Shown: positions 8,910 through 16,671 of the stretch, in pieces
Position numbering within the stretch: position 1 is the first letter of the stretch
Layout of the letters: the number at the start of each line of letters is the position of its first letter
Source: CAYNZP01 sp964401835
Lineage (GTDB): Bacteria > Planctomycetota > Phycisphaerae > SM23-33
Direction of reading: 5' to 3'
DNA length: 64,000 nucleotides
NCBI GenBank assembly: GCA_964401835.1
Contig: CAYNZP010000005.1
Span: 62,001-126,000 of the forward strand
Translations under genes and position numbers: made by a program
Notes under the pieces: generated by a model
What the model saw: only the letters and a program-made list of their open reading frames with translations
The model's database searches: none
Told to the model about the DNA's origin: nothing

Positions 8910-9614
8910 TCAGGAAATCGGCGGCTGTAGCTTGCTGAGAAGCTCCGCTGCTTCGGGCTCGGTAACGTCGGTCCAGAACTTGTAGGCTTGGGCAACCGCA
9001 TAGTGAAAACCGCTACGAACATTTGCACAGTAGAGTTCGTCCGCATCTTTGCTTATTAGATTCAATGCTTCCTGATGAGCCGTAGGAACCGCGACGATTA
9101 TCTTTTTCGCCTCCGCCTTTCTTACAGACTCGACGGCTACGCTCATTGTCGAACCCGTCGCAAGACCGTCGTCGACAAGCAACACTACCCGGCCGGCAAT
9201 CTTGGGCAGGGGTTTGCCTCCGCGGAAAATTTTCTCGCGCCTACGGACTTTTTTCTTCGTGAATGCGATTCTTTTTTGCACTTCCTGATTGCTCATTCCC
9301 ACAGCCTGAGGAAATTCCTGGTTCACGCGAACAGTACCATCGAAAGCCACCGCACCAAAGCCGACCTCCGTATTCCATTGCGGAGTTACCTTACTGACTA
9401 CAGCGACATCAATCGGCAAATTCAATTCATCAGAAAGTACTACCGCCACAGGCACCCCACCATCGGGAATGGCGAGTATCAGGGTGTCTGTTTCCCGGTA
9501 GGCTTCAAGCATTCCAGACAGCACCTGCCCGGCCTCTGCCCTGTCACGGAAGACAAACTGCTTGTTCCGGTATTGTTGAAATTCAAAAACCTTCTGCTGA
9601 TTCTTTACAGCCAT
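8910..9614 (-). CDS. Phosphoribosyltransferase-domain protein
   Basis: The 234-residue product carries the type I phosphoribosyltransferase fold with the PRPP loop VVLLVDDGLATGST. The region FRDRAEAGQVLSGML followed by LAIPDGGVPVAVVLSDEL is the standard opening of the stand-alone family of putative phosphoribosyltransferases (COG1926-like). The substrate is unknown in that family. The start is well supported by GGGGAGG upstream of the ATG at 9614. The long leader on its upstream side contains several hairpins and a 10-bp tandem repeat. Confidence 0.85.
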   Translation of the reverse strand: MAVKNQQKVFEFQQYRNKQFVFRDRAEAGQVLSGMLEAYRETDTLILAIPDGGVPVAVVLSDELNLPIDVAVVSKVTPQWNTEVGFGAVAFDGTVRVNQEFPQAVGMSNQEVQKRIAFTKKKVRRREKIFRGGKPLPKIAGRVVLLVDDGLATGSTMSVAVESVRKAEAKKIIVAVPTAHQEALNLISKDADELYCANVRSGFHYAVAQAYKFWTDVTEPEAAELLSKLQPPIS

Positions 9615-10059
9615 TTTTCTCGCCTCCCCTGCCCCCGTTATTATTATTCGGAATAAAAATAAAAATTTCTTCTCCTGGCCAGCCAGGCACTTCGGCCATT
9701 CGGCTGATTTTATTGTCCCTCCTCGCGCGCAAATACGCGGTCATGCCATGTATATATGGAGGCGCGTTTATGCGCCCATTTTCAACTTGAAAAGTAAATA
9801 TTGCGTTCTTTCCGGCCCCGTAATACCTAAGCCCAATTAGCAAAAGAACTTGAATATTTTAAAACTTGGCAGAATTGGGCAGAACTGGGCAGAACTGGGC
9901 AGTATTGGGCAGAACTGGGCAGAACTGGGCAGAATTGGGCAGATTCGGGCAGATTCGGGCAGGTTCGGTCAGGTAAGCTTTCGGCAGGGATATTAGCCTT
10001 GACGCAAGTGAGTCTTCCGGCTTAACTTGCCCGCTTTGAAACTTTGAATACTTCGGGAT
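9615..10059. promoter_or_regulatory. Divergent intergenic region with hairpins and a 10-bp repeat
   Basis: This region separates the minus-strand phosphoribosyltransferase gene from the plus-strand DUF2520 gene, so both promoters should lie here. It contains short palindromes, for example CCTGGC/GCCAGG near 9679-9692 and GGCGC/GCGCC near 9761-9776. The tandem repeat described separately lies at 9866-9975. An 86-codon frame on the minus strand overlaps the region, but its translation has no recognisable character. Confidence 0.5.
9866..9975. repeat. Tandem repeat, 11 units of 10 bp (TGGGCAGAAC)
   Basis: Eleven consecutive 10-base units follow the consensus TGGGCAGAAC. Units 2, 3, 5 and 6 are identical; the outer units drift to TGGGCAGATT, CGGGCAGATT and CGGTCAGGTA. 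The period equals about one turn of B-DNA and is not a multiple of three, so the array is not a coding repeat. It lies 85 bases upstream of the DUF2520 gene start. It could be a phased protein-binding array or a slippage-generated minisatellite. Confidence 0.92.
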
Positions 10060-10941
10060 ATGAAAGAGATTCCAGACATTTCGATAATCGGCCCGGGAAA
10101 GGTCGGCACGGCCTTGGGGATTCTCGCCGCCCACGCAGGTCTTCGAGTAGTAGCAGTCGGTGCTAGAGATATCGCCAAGGCAAAAGAGGCTGCGAAAAAG
10201 ATCTGCAAAGATGCCCACGCATGCAGCCCTACCAAAGCAGCCTCACTTGGTAAGCTTGTCCTGCTGACCGTCAGCGACGATGCCATAGCTCAGGTTTGCG
10301 ACGAACTCGCCAAAGCGGGAGCATTCAAGCAAGGCTCTGCTGTCGTGCATTGCAGCGGCGCTTTGGAAAGTGAAATACTTTCCTCGGCCAGGGACAAATG
10401 CGGCTGTTACATCGGCTCGCTGCATCCGATGCAGACGTTTCCGTCAGTTGAGGCTGGAGTGGAAAATTTTCCCGGAACGTACTGCTTCTGTGAAGGCGAC
10501 AATGAAGCTGTCTGCATGATGGAAAAGTTTGTTGCTGCTATCGGCGGGCAGTTCGCCACAATCCAGCCGGGCATTAAAGCAATCTACCATGCTGCCGGTG
10601 TTATGAGCTGCAATTATATTACCGCGTTAATGGCAGCGGCTATCGATCTGGCCAAAAAGGCTGGTGCAGAAGAACAGGCTGCTCGCCAGTCGCTTTCGAT
10701 GCTCGCCAAAGCAACGATTGAAAACATCGCCTCCGTCGGGCCAGCCGAAGCACTCACCGGCCCGGTCGCCAGAGGCGAAGTTGCGACACTAAAGCGTCAT
10801 CTGGAAGCACTGGGTGGCTGCGATGAAAATTTAATACAGGCTTATAAGTCGATGGGTAAATTAACCATTGACCTTGCGATAAAAAAAGGCACTATTGACG
10901 CCTCAAAAGCTGAAGAACTTAGAAATTTATTTGGGAATTAA
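10060..10941 (+). CDS. Rossmann-like/DUF2520 oxidoreductase
   Basis: The N-terminal half is a Rossmann fold with the dinucleotide-binding loop IIGPGKVGTALGILAA (residues about 8-24) and resembles ketopantoate reductase and F420-dependent NADP reductase folds. The C-terminal half (from about residue 155, AIYHAAGVMSCNYITAL) is the all-helical DUF2520 domain. Such proteins are common but their substrate is not known. The gene ends 13 bases before folD, so the two are likely co-transcribed, although a shared pathway is only a guess. Confidence 0.85.
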   Translation: MKEIPDISIIGPGKVGTALGILAAHAGLRVVAVGARDIAKAKEAAKKICKDAHACSPTKAASLGKLVLLTVSDDAIAQVCDELAKAGAFKQGSAVVHCSGALESEILSSARDKCGCYIGSLHPMQTFPSVEAGVENFPGTYCFCEGDNEAVCMMEKFVAAIGGQFATIQPGIKAIYHAAGVMSCNYITALMAAAIDLAKKAGAEEQAARQSLSMLAKATIENIASVGPAEALTGPVARGEVATLKRHLEALGGCDENLIQAYKSMGKLTIDLAIKKGTIDASKAEELRNLFGN

Positions 10942-10954
10942 AAAGGAGTTACAG

Positions 10955-11932
10955 ATGTCAGCGAAGATTATCGACGGCGCAGCGGTAGCCGCCAAAATCA
11001 AAGAGCAGGTTGCAGCCGATGCCGCCGAACTTACCAAAGCCGGTCGAGCGCCGCACCTCGTGGCTGTCCAGGTTGGTGAAAACCCGGCCAGCAAAATTTA
11101 CACAAACATGCAGGCGAAAAGCTGTGAGTCTGTTGGTATTGAGTATGAACTTCTCAACATGCCGGCTGAGACCACCCAGGATGCGCTGCTAGCCAGGATC
11201 GACAAGTTGAATAAGGACGACAAGGTCAGCGGTCTGATTCTGCAAATGCCACTGCCCCAGCAGATTGACGCACGACAGGTTCAGGTTGCCATTTCTCCGG
11301 CCAAGGACGTCGAGGGAATGCACCCGGAGAATATGGGAAGACTGTTCTACGGCGGCGGAATCGTAGCACCTTGCACACCGATGGCTGCGGTCGAACTGCT
11401 TGTCCAGACCTGCGATGACATCGCCGGTAAGGAAGTAGTTGTTGTCGGACACAGCGAAATCGTCGGCAAGCCAATCGCCGCGATTCTGCTTCAGAGCCTC
11501 AGCGAATCACCAACCGTAACGGTCTGCCACGTTGCCACAAAGGACCTCGCAGCCCACACGAAAAAAGCCGAAGTGCTGTTTGTCGCCACCGGCGTCAGCC
11601 AGGCACGCTGGCTGGGTTATAATCGACGCAAGAAGGCTGGCGAAGACGTAAAGTTGCCGGATCTTTCGCCGCTTATTTCGGCTGACATGCTCGGCGAGGG
11701 TGCTATCGTCATCGACGTGGCGATTAACCGCATCCCCAAGGGATTCGACGAAAACGGCATGCCGCTCAAGAACGATAAGGGCAAGAACGCCATGCAGACA
11801 GTTGGCGATGTCGACTTTGAAGCTGCAAAGGAAAAAGTCGGCGCTATTACACCGGTTCCCGGTGGCGTCGGCCCGGTAACGGTTGCAATGCTTTTGAAAA
11901 ACACCGTCGCCTGCGCAAAGGCAATGGCGTAA
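10955..11932 (+). CDS. folD: FolD-family methylene-tetrahydrofolate dehydrogenase (cyclohydrolase residues altered)
   Basis: The 325-residue product matches FolD throughout: the substrate segment NPASKIYTNMQAKSCESVGI, LILQMPLPQQI, the NAD(P) loop VVVVGHSEIVGKP and the end segment ITPVPGGVGPVTVAML. In E. coli the residue five places into YVASK is the catalytic lysine (K54); here the aligned residue in YTNMQ is glutamine. The conserved second Asp of KDVDG is Glu (KDVEG). The active-site Gln of VQLPLP is kept (LQMPLP). The enzyme may thus work mainly as a dehydrogenase. An extra loop, about NRRKKAGEDVKLPDLS, makes it longer than E. coli FolD (288). The start at 10955 has GGAG upstream. Confidence 0.9.
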   Translation: MSAKIIDGAAVAAKIKEQVAADAAELTKAGRAPHLVAVQVGENPASKIYTNMQAKSCESVGIEYELLNMPAETTQDALLARIDKLNKDDKVSGLILQMPLPQQIDARQVQVAISPAKDVEGMHPENMGRLFYGGGIVAPCTPMAAVELLVQTCDDIAGKEVVVVGHSEIVGKPIAAILLQSLSESPTVTVCHVATKDLAAHTKKAEVLFVATGVSQARWLGYNRRKKAGEDVKLPDLSPLISADMLGEGAIVIDVAINRIPKGFDENGMPLKNDKGKNAMQTVGDVDFEAAKEKVGAITPVPGGVGPVTVAMLLKNTVACAKAMA

Positions 11933-11950
11933 CGGTTTTTTGCAAAACTT

Positions 11951-11979
11951 GCGCGGCAGCTCGCTAAGGGCTGCCGCGC
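11951..11979. terminator. Bidirectional hairpin terminator between folD and metF
   Basis: A perfect 10-bp stem GCGCGGCAGC (11951-11960) pairs with GCTGCCGCGC (11970-11979) around a 9-base loop. It sits in the 100-base gap between the convergent folD and metF genes. There is no long T-run directly after it on either strand, so its efficiency as an intrinsic terminator is uncertain. Confidence 0.65.
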
Positions 11980-12032
11980 AATTTACACTTCTAGCTTTAT
12001 GTTTTATGGGGGTAATCTGAAATGCCAAAATC

Positions 12033-12905
12033 TCAATCGATTGTTAGCGCATTGAATATACTGGCGACAGGCTCGACCTTGTTCAGGCAGAAAAAGTGCA
12101 GGCCGGGCGCACCGTTATCTAACAAGTCCTGACACTGGGCTGTAACAACTTCCAAGCCTTTTTTATACGTCGCATCAGTTTCGTCAGCTATTGACTCGAA
12201 GGTGTCGCGAATTGATTGCGAAATATTCGCACCGCACGTGTTACAGAAATCGACAAGTTTGGGATAGTCGGTAATCGGCAATATTCCCGGTATCAGCCGC
12301 ATGCTGACGCCCACTTGTTTGACTCGCTCGACAAATTCATAATAGTTGCGATTATCGAAAAACAGCTGCGTAATCACGAACTCGGCCCCAACATCCTGTT
12401 TGATCTTCAGGTATCGGCTGTCGAGTGCCTTGGTAGGAGTTTGAATATGCTTTTCAGGAAAGCCCGGTACACCGGTTGCGAACCAGTCGCCATGTTCATA
12501 GCGGATTTGCTCGACCAGCTCGTAGCCGAACTTCGGTTCATCCGGGCCTTGATTGTAACTTGGTTCATCTTTTGGAGGATCGCCACGCATGGCGAGGATG
12601 TTACGAATATTGCAGCGTCGCATTTCCTCAAGTGCCCTGCTGATAAATCCGCGAGAGTGCTTGATACAGGTGTAATGATGAACCACGGGCCTGTTAAAAC
12701 GCTTTTGAAGTTCGGTCGCGATTTCGAGAGTCGATGTACTCGTCGAGCCGCCCGCACCGTAGGTGACGCTGAAAAAGTCTGCCATTGGTGCCAAGGCCTC
12801 GGCTGTCTGGAAGAGCTTGTCCCTGCCCTTGTCGGTCTTGGGCGGGAAGAACTCGAAACTGAACGTCCGGGCCTTGCTTTCAAAAATTTCCGTAACCTTA
12901 ATCAT
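12033..12905 (-). CDS. metF: Methylenetetrahydrofolate reductase, classical flavin type
   Basis: At 290 residues this is the size of E. coli MetF. The opening FSFEFFPPKTDKGRDKL, the FFSVTYGAGGSTS motif holding the folate-binding region, NILAMRGDPP and FVITQLFFDN (FAD and substrate contacts) are all conserved. It reduces 5,10-methylene- to 5-methyl-tetrahydrofolate for methionine synthesis, with NAD(P)H through FAD. It is a stand-alone gene convergent with folD. A second, distantly related MTHFR with a MetV partner lies only 3 kb away, so this copy probably serves biosynthesis. Confidence 0.93.
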   Translation of the reverse strand: MIKVTEIFESKARTFSFEFFPPKTDKGRDKLFQTAEALAPMADFFSVTYGAGGSTSTSTLEIATELQKRFNRPVVHHYTCIKHSRGFISRALEEMRRCNIRNILAMRGDPPKDEPSYNQGPDEPKFGYELVEQIRYEHGDWFATGVPGFPEKHIQTPTKALDSRYLKIKQDVGAEFVITQLFFDNRNYYEFVERVKQVGVSMRLIPGILPITDYPKLVDFCNTCGANISQSIRDTFESIADETDATYKKGLEVVTAQCQDLLDNGAPGLHFFCLNKVEPVASIFNALTID

Positions 12906-13068
12906 TGTCCTATCTAATCATAGGCCTTGAATCCGGAATAGTTATCCAGGAAAATTTTAATCTGGTTTTTTTAGGGGAAAACTGTCAAACAATAAAATTG
13001 GATTTTCTTTTTAACAAATTCGTCCAATCTGGAGTCTAAGTAGGCAAAAGGAAAGGCTACCGGCAAAG

Positions 13069-13587
13069 ATGGCATTTAGGTTAGGTAAGAGTAAGTTTGA
13101 CCAGTTGGTACTCGACTACTTGCCGGCTGCTCACAGGTTTGCCATACGCCTAACCGGTAACATTCACGATGCGGAAGATATTATGCAGGAGGCGCTGCTG
13201 AGAGCGTCAAGGGGCCGGCGAAACTTTCGAGGCCAATCGAAATTTTCAACATGGCTGTTTCGAATCGTGATAAATACGTTCAGGGACCACTTGGGCAAAT
13301 CAGCCAGCCAGGAAGAAATTACAAAAGAAGTGGCAGACAAAAAGACTTTAGACCCTTTCCTTTATGTGGCCAATAAGGAAGTCGGCGAGGTTGTTGCACA
13401 GGCAGTTTCTTCCCTACCTGAACGACAAAGGGAAGTGATAGTGCTTAAATTGTATGAGGGCTTTGAAACAGGCGAAGTTGCAGAAATACTGGGAATAAGC
13501 GAGCAAAATGTCAGGACGAATCTCCATTACGCACGACAGGAATTACGGAAGCTGCTGGCACCTTTTTTGAACGAGGGTAAAACATGA
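13069..13587 (+). CDS. ECF-type RNA polymerase sigma factor
   Basis: The 172-residue product has region 2 (AIRLTGNIHDAEDIMQEALLRA ... STWLFRIVINTFRDH in shortened form) and region 4 (LPERQREVIVLKLYEGF, with the helix-turn-helix IAEILGIS-like VAEILGISEQNVRTNLHYAR). This is the arrangement of extracytoplasmic-function sigma factors. The stop overlaps the ATG of the next gene by four bases (ATGA), so the neighbouring membrane protein is a good candidate for its regulator. Confidence 0.92.
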   Translation: MAFRLGKSKFDQLVLDYLPAAHRFAIRLTGNIHDAEDIMQEALLRASRGRRNFRGQSKFSTWLFRIVINTFRDHLGKSASQEEITKEVADKKTLDPFLYVANKEVGEVVAQAVSSLPERQREVIVLKLYEGFETGEVAEILGISEQNVRTNLHYARQELRKLLAPFLNEGKT

Positions 13588-14684
13588 ACCCTAACGATAA
13601 AAGCAATGACAAAAAACTTGATGCTCTGCTGACACAAGCTCGCTGGACGCAAGCTCCGGCAGAATCACTGCAACATCTTGAGAGGCAATGGCGGCGAACT
13701 CGAAGGCCGAAGTATTTGTTAAAAATCTCCGCTGCCGCGGCAATTATTTTAGTTTGTCTGGGAATATTTTGGTCCTCAATAATGTTGTCAATCAAACCGG
13801 TTTCAAGCAAACTTAACATGTTTTCCAATACAGAATCGGATAACATTGATCAAGCCGCTGTAAATCTCATCTCACGGGAACCAACCTTGATAGAAAAATT
13901 CCTTATTACAACCGCAATTAAGGAAGCAAAAAAAATAAAGGATATAGAAAGAACAACAAATCTTCAAAAGCATGTGCTTGACGCGATTAATGACTTGGCA
14001 GCAAGTGAAACGACTAATCCTATGGATATCGCCACAGAGTTGGTAAAAGCGGCTGAGCCCCGTCACATCGAGCGGATTGTGATCTCCCAGCCAAAAAATG
14101 AAAATAAAGGAATGTATCGTGCCTCATTACAACTTCTAGCGTTAGTCGGAACAAGACGATCATTACCACTACTTCTTTCAGCGTATGAAAATCCTGATCT
14201 GAAAAATATCGCAATGCCCGGCATTTTACGACTGGCAAACTCCGGCCTGCTTGTAAAGCTTGCCAGAAGAGAACGTGAACCATTAATCCTAAGGCACCTT
14301 TTAGCTCAATATTTGAGAACTCATCATAAGTCTTTGGATGTGTATCTCAATTTCGTTAAAGATCCCGAAACAACGGAAATCGCCCTCTCTGCAATCGAAG
14401 ATGTTACAGAACCACCAATTAGACAGTTATTTATTTCTCTGAATAAACCTGACCTTGAACTCCGTTTGGCGGCAGCGAAAGCCTTGGGGCGTCTCGACAG
14501 GCCTGAAGTCATCCGGCGATTGGTCTTCATGGTAGAAAAAAACGTTAACCGAAGGTCAGCAATAATGGTTTTACTTTATAACAGAACAGATGCAGGCAAA
14601 AGGCTCATCGCCGCAATCAAAAAACATCCTTCACTTTCCCTAACATTGAAATCTGTAGAATCAAAAATAACACACAAAACCTGA
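13584..14684 (+). CDS. Single-pass membrane protein with HEAT-like repeats, candidate anti-sigma factor
   Basis: A 45-residue cytoplasmic head with QAPAESLQHLERQWRRTRR precedes one membrane segment (about residues 47-68). The large outer part is made of helical HEAT-like repeats, with RLAAAKALGRLDRPEVIRRL near the C-terminus the clearest. It overlaps the ECF sigma gene by 4 bases. In planctomycetes such sigma-adjacent membrane proteins often act as anti-sigma factors, but no zinc-binding ZAS motif (HxxxCxxC) is seen, so the regulatory role is inferred from position only. Confidence 0.65.
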   Translation: MNPNDKSNDKKLDALLTQARWTQAPAESLQHLERQWRRTRRPKYLLKISAAAAIILVCLGIFWSSIMLSIKPVSSKLNMFSNTESDNIDQAAVNLISREPTLIEKFLITTAIKEAKKIKDIERTTNLQKHVLDAINDLAASETTNPMDIATELVKAAEPRHIERIVISQPKNENKGMYRASLQLLALVGTRRSLPLLLSAYENPDLKNIAMPGILRLANSGLLVKLARREREPLILRHLLAQYLRTHHKSLDVYLNFVKDPETTEIALSAIEDVTEPPIRQLFISLNKPDLELRLAAAKALGRLDRPEVIRRLVFMVEKNVNRRSAIMVLLYNRTDAGKRLIAAIKKHPSLSLTLKSVESKITHKT

Positions 14685-14706
14685 ATTCTCGGAAAGGAGA
14701 AATATC

Positions 14707-15690
14707 ATGAAGAAAACTTATAAAATTTTAGGATTATCATTTCTGATCATATTTGTTCTTTTGGGTCATGCCAAAAGTCAGGAAAAAGGTAATGAACGCA
14801 AGATTGAGACTCGCGTTTACGATGTCTCGAATCTCCTCAGGAAAACGAAAAATTACCCATATAATTCTGATGTTCTTCCACCAACACGCTTACACAGTAC
14901 AACCATTGAGAAAGATTCCGATAGTATCGAGGAACACGATGATTCGATTTTTGCAATCGAAAAACTTAGAGATTTGATTACCGAATCAATCGACCCTGAA
15001 TCCTGGATTACTGGAACTATTATAGAAGCCACCGGCAATGTTTTGGTTATTTCACAAAGCACTGAAAACCATGAAAGAATAGCAGATTTATTGATTAAGC
15101 TTGGTGAAGTAAAATCAAGGGTAATCTCAATAAATGCAAAATGGCTTTTATTAAATAAAGATAAATTTGACAAAATCCTGGCCAATTCAAAAAACAACAA
15201 CGTTCCACAAAGAATTGATTCTAAAGCTCTGGAAGCTCTAAAAGAGGAAATAGTTTACCAAGCCAATATCCATTGCTTAGATGGCCAAACAGTAAATATT
15301 TCATCCGGGCAAGGGCAAACTGTAGTTACAGGTTTGGAACCAGTTGTTGCAAACAATGCTGTTGCGATGGCCCCAGAAACAAAGATGGTACAATGGGGTG
15401 CCATCTTAGAGATCACTACTTCCCTGTCAACTGACGGCAAAGAAGCCAAAGTAGATGTTAACAATATTATAAGTAACCCAAACCAGCCGATAGCAAAGAT
15501 AAAACCTCCGGTAGAAGCTGCGGGTAAAGCCGTAGGTGAGGAAACCCTGAGTCACCTTGACTTCAACATTTATCAATTCCAAACTTCGCTTAAGATTCCA
15601 TTAAATAAAACTGTAGTAATTGGTGCGATGTCGCTTATAGAAGGCGGTACGCCACTCTATCTTGTTCTCGAAGTCACAAAATCGGAATAA
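14707..15690 (+). CDS. Exported protein with secretin-N-like region
   Basis: A signal peptide (about residues 1-25) is followed by a domain with WITGTIIEATGNVLVISQS and HERIADLLIKLGEV, a pattern that resembles the small N-domains of type II/III secretins in which a short beta sheet packs on two helices. There is no secretin pore domain. The rest is beta-rich, with GTPLYLVLEVT at the end. It follows the sigma/HEAT gene pair by 22 bases with a good AAAGGAGAAA site, so all three form an operon. It could be the target of, or the signal for, the sigma system; the function is unknown. Confidence 0.65.
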   Translation: MKKTYKILGLSFLIIFVLLGHAKSQEKGNERKIETRVYDVSNLLRKTKNYPYNSDVLPPTRLHSTTIEKDSDSIEEHDDSIFAIEKLRDLITESIDPESWITGTIIEATGNVLVISQSTENHERIADLLIKLGEVKSRVISINAKWLLLNKDKFDKILANSKNNNVPQRIDSKALEALKEEIVYQANIHCLDGQTVNISSGQGQTVVTGLEPVVANNAVAMAPETKMVQWGAILEITTSLSTDGKEAKVDVNNIISNPNQPIAKIKPPVEAAGKAVGEETLSHLDFNIYQFQTSLKIPLNKTVVIGAMSLIEGGTPLYLVLEVTKSE

Positions 15691-15694
15691 AAAA

Positions 15695-15731
15695 GAAGGC
15701 TTTGCGGGCTGATAAAACCCGCAAAGCCTTC
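15695..15731. terminator. Strong bidirectional hairpin terminator
   Basis: A perfect 14-bp stem GAAGGCTTTGCGGG (15695-15708) pairs with CCCGCAAAGCCTTC (15718-15731). It begins 4 bases after the stop of the plus-strand sigma operon and lies 28 bases after the stop of the minus-strand metF2 gene. An A-run before it gives a U-run for the minus-strand transcript; on the plus strand the T content after the stem is low. Confidence 0.85.
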
Positions 15732-15759
15732 AATCTTACATGATGAGTTTAAACGGCAA

Positions 15760-16671
15760 TTATGCCAATCCAGCTGCGGCGATGATATCCGGCACGCAGT
15801 GATCCCAGCCGAGTGTCATCAAGTGGGCACCAGCGCAGAAGTCTTTGCACCTGGTGATAATCTCGCCACAAATATCAATCGAGACCTTCTGGCGATCTTC
15901 TTTTTCACAGTCGGTCAGACGCTGGATGTATTCATCGGGCACGAATACGCCCGGAACGCCGCGGTTCATGTACTTGGCCATGCCGGCGTTCTTGAGCATT
16001 ACAATGCCGACCATTACCGGCACGTTAAGGTGCTCGATTTTCTTCATGAACTGCTCGAAGGCAGCGGGGTCGTAGACAGCCTGTGTCTGTACGAACTGGA
16101 CACCGGCTTGAACCTTGGCCTCAAGCTTGATTACCTGCGGCTCGACCTCATCGGCACAAGGCGTTACGCAGCAGCCCTTGAAGAACTTCGGCGAGCCGTC
16201 CAACTCATTCGGGTTGCCCTTCATGTCCTTGCCAAGGTCAGTGCCGGATTCGAGTTTGACCATCGCATCAAGCAGGCTGACAGAGTCGAGATCGAAAACC
16301 GGCTTGGCTTCGGGATGGTCGCCCATAGCGACATGGTCTCCGGTCAGCGAGAGGACATTGCGAATGCCCAGTGCGTAGGCCGACAGCAAATCCATCTGAA
16401 GGGCGATGCGATTGCGGTCGCGGCATGTCATCTGGAAGATCGGCTCGATATCTCTTTCCACGAGCAGCTTGGAAGCAGCGACAGAGCCGATTCGCATAAC
16501 GGCAGTCTGGCCGTCGGTAACGTTAACGGCTGTGACTTTGCCTCTGAGATATTCTTCGGCCTCGTGCATGCAGTTGTCGAGGTTCACGCCCTTGGGCGGG
16601 CCGATCTCGCCGGTTACAACGAAATTGCCGGATTCAAATTCGGCTTGCAGTTTGCTTACAGGTTCGCTCAT
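15760..16671 (-). CDS. metF: Methylenetetrahydrofolate reductase, MetVF-type catalytic subunit
   Basis: The 303-residue product is an MTHFR TIM barrel of the type found in acetogens and other anaerobes: VVTGEIGPPKGVNL opens it, followed by NVLSLTGDHVAMGDHP and FVQTQAVYDPAAFEQFM. It differs strongly from the classical MetF at 12033-12905. Its start overlaps the stop of metV by 4 bases (ATGA), so the two subunits should be made together. In Moorella-type enzymes MetF works with MetV and receives electrons through iron-sulfur and flavin partners; the fused oxidoreductase encoded just upstream is the likely partner here. Confidence 0.9.
   Translation of the reverse strand: MSEPVSKLQAEFESGNFVVTGEIGPPKGVNLDNCMHEAEEYLRGKVTAVNVTDGQTAVMRIGSVAASKLLVERDIEPIFQMTCRDRNRIALQMDLLSAYALGIRNVLSLTGDHVAMGDHPEAKPVFDLDSVSLLDAMVKLESGTDLGKDMKGNPNELDGSPKFFKGCCVTPCADEVEPQVIKLEAKVQAGVQFVQTQAVYDPAAFEQFMKKIEHLNVPVMVGIVMLKNAGMAKYMNRGVPGVFVPDEYIQRLTDCEKEDRQKVSIDICGEIITRCKDFCAGAHLMTLGWDHCVPDIIAAAGLA

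Noticed and set aside
9660..9780. Possible relation of the hairpin region to repeat element C (shared TGCCTGGCTGG)
   Set aside because: Only about 11 bases are clearly shared and there are no flanking AGAGCC-type inverted ends, so chance cannot be excluded.
9583..9843. An 86-codon minus-strand frame upstream of the phosphoribosyltransferase
   Set aside because: It overlaps the well-supported phosphoribosyltransferase start, contains a run of Asn and Gly from simple sequence, and shows no family resemblance.
9866..9975. Tandem 10-bp repeat considered as a CRISPR array
   Set aside because: The units are contiguous and only 10 bp long, with no spacers, and no cas gene is in the window.
12216..12917. 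A 233-codon open frame on the plus strand
   Set aside because: It is antisense to the classical metF gene, whose family motifs are complete.
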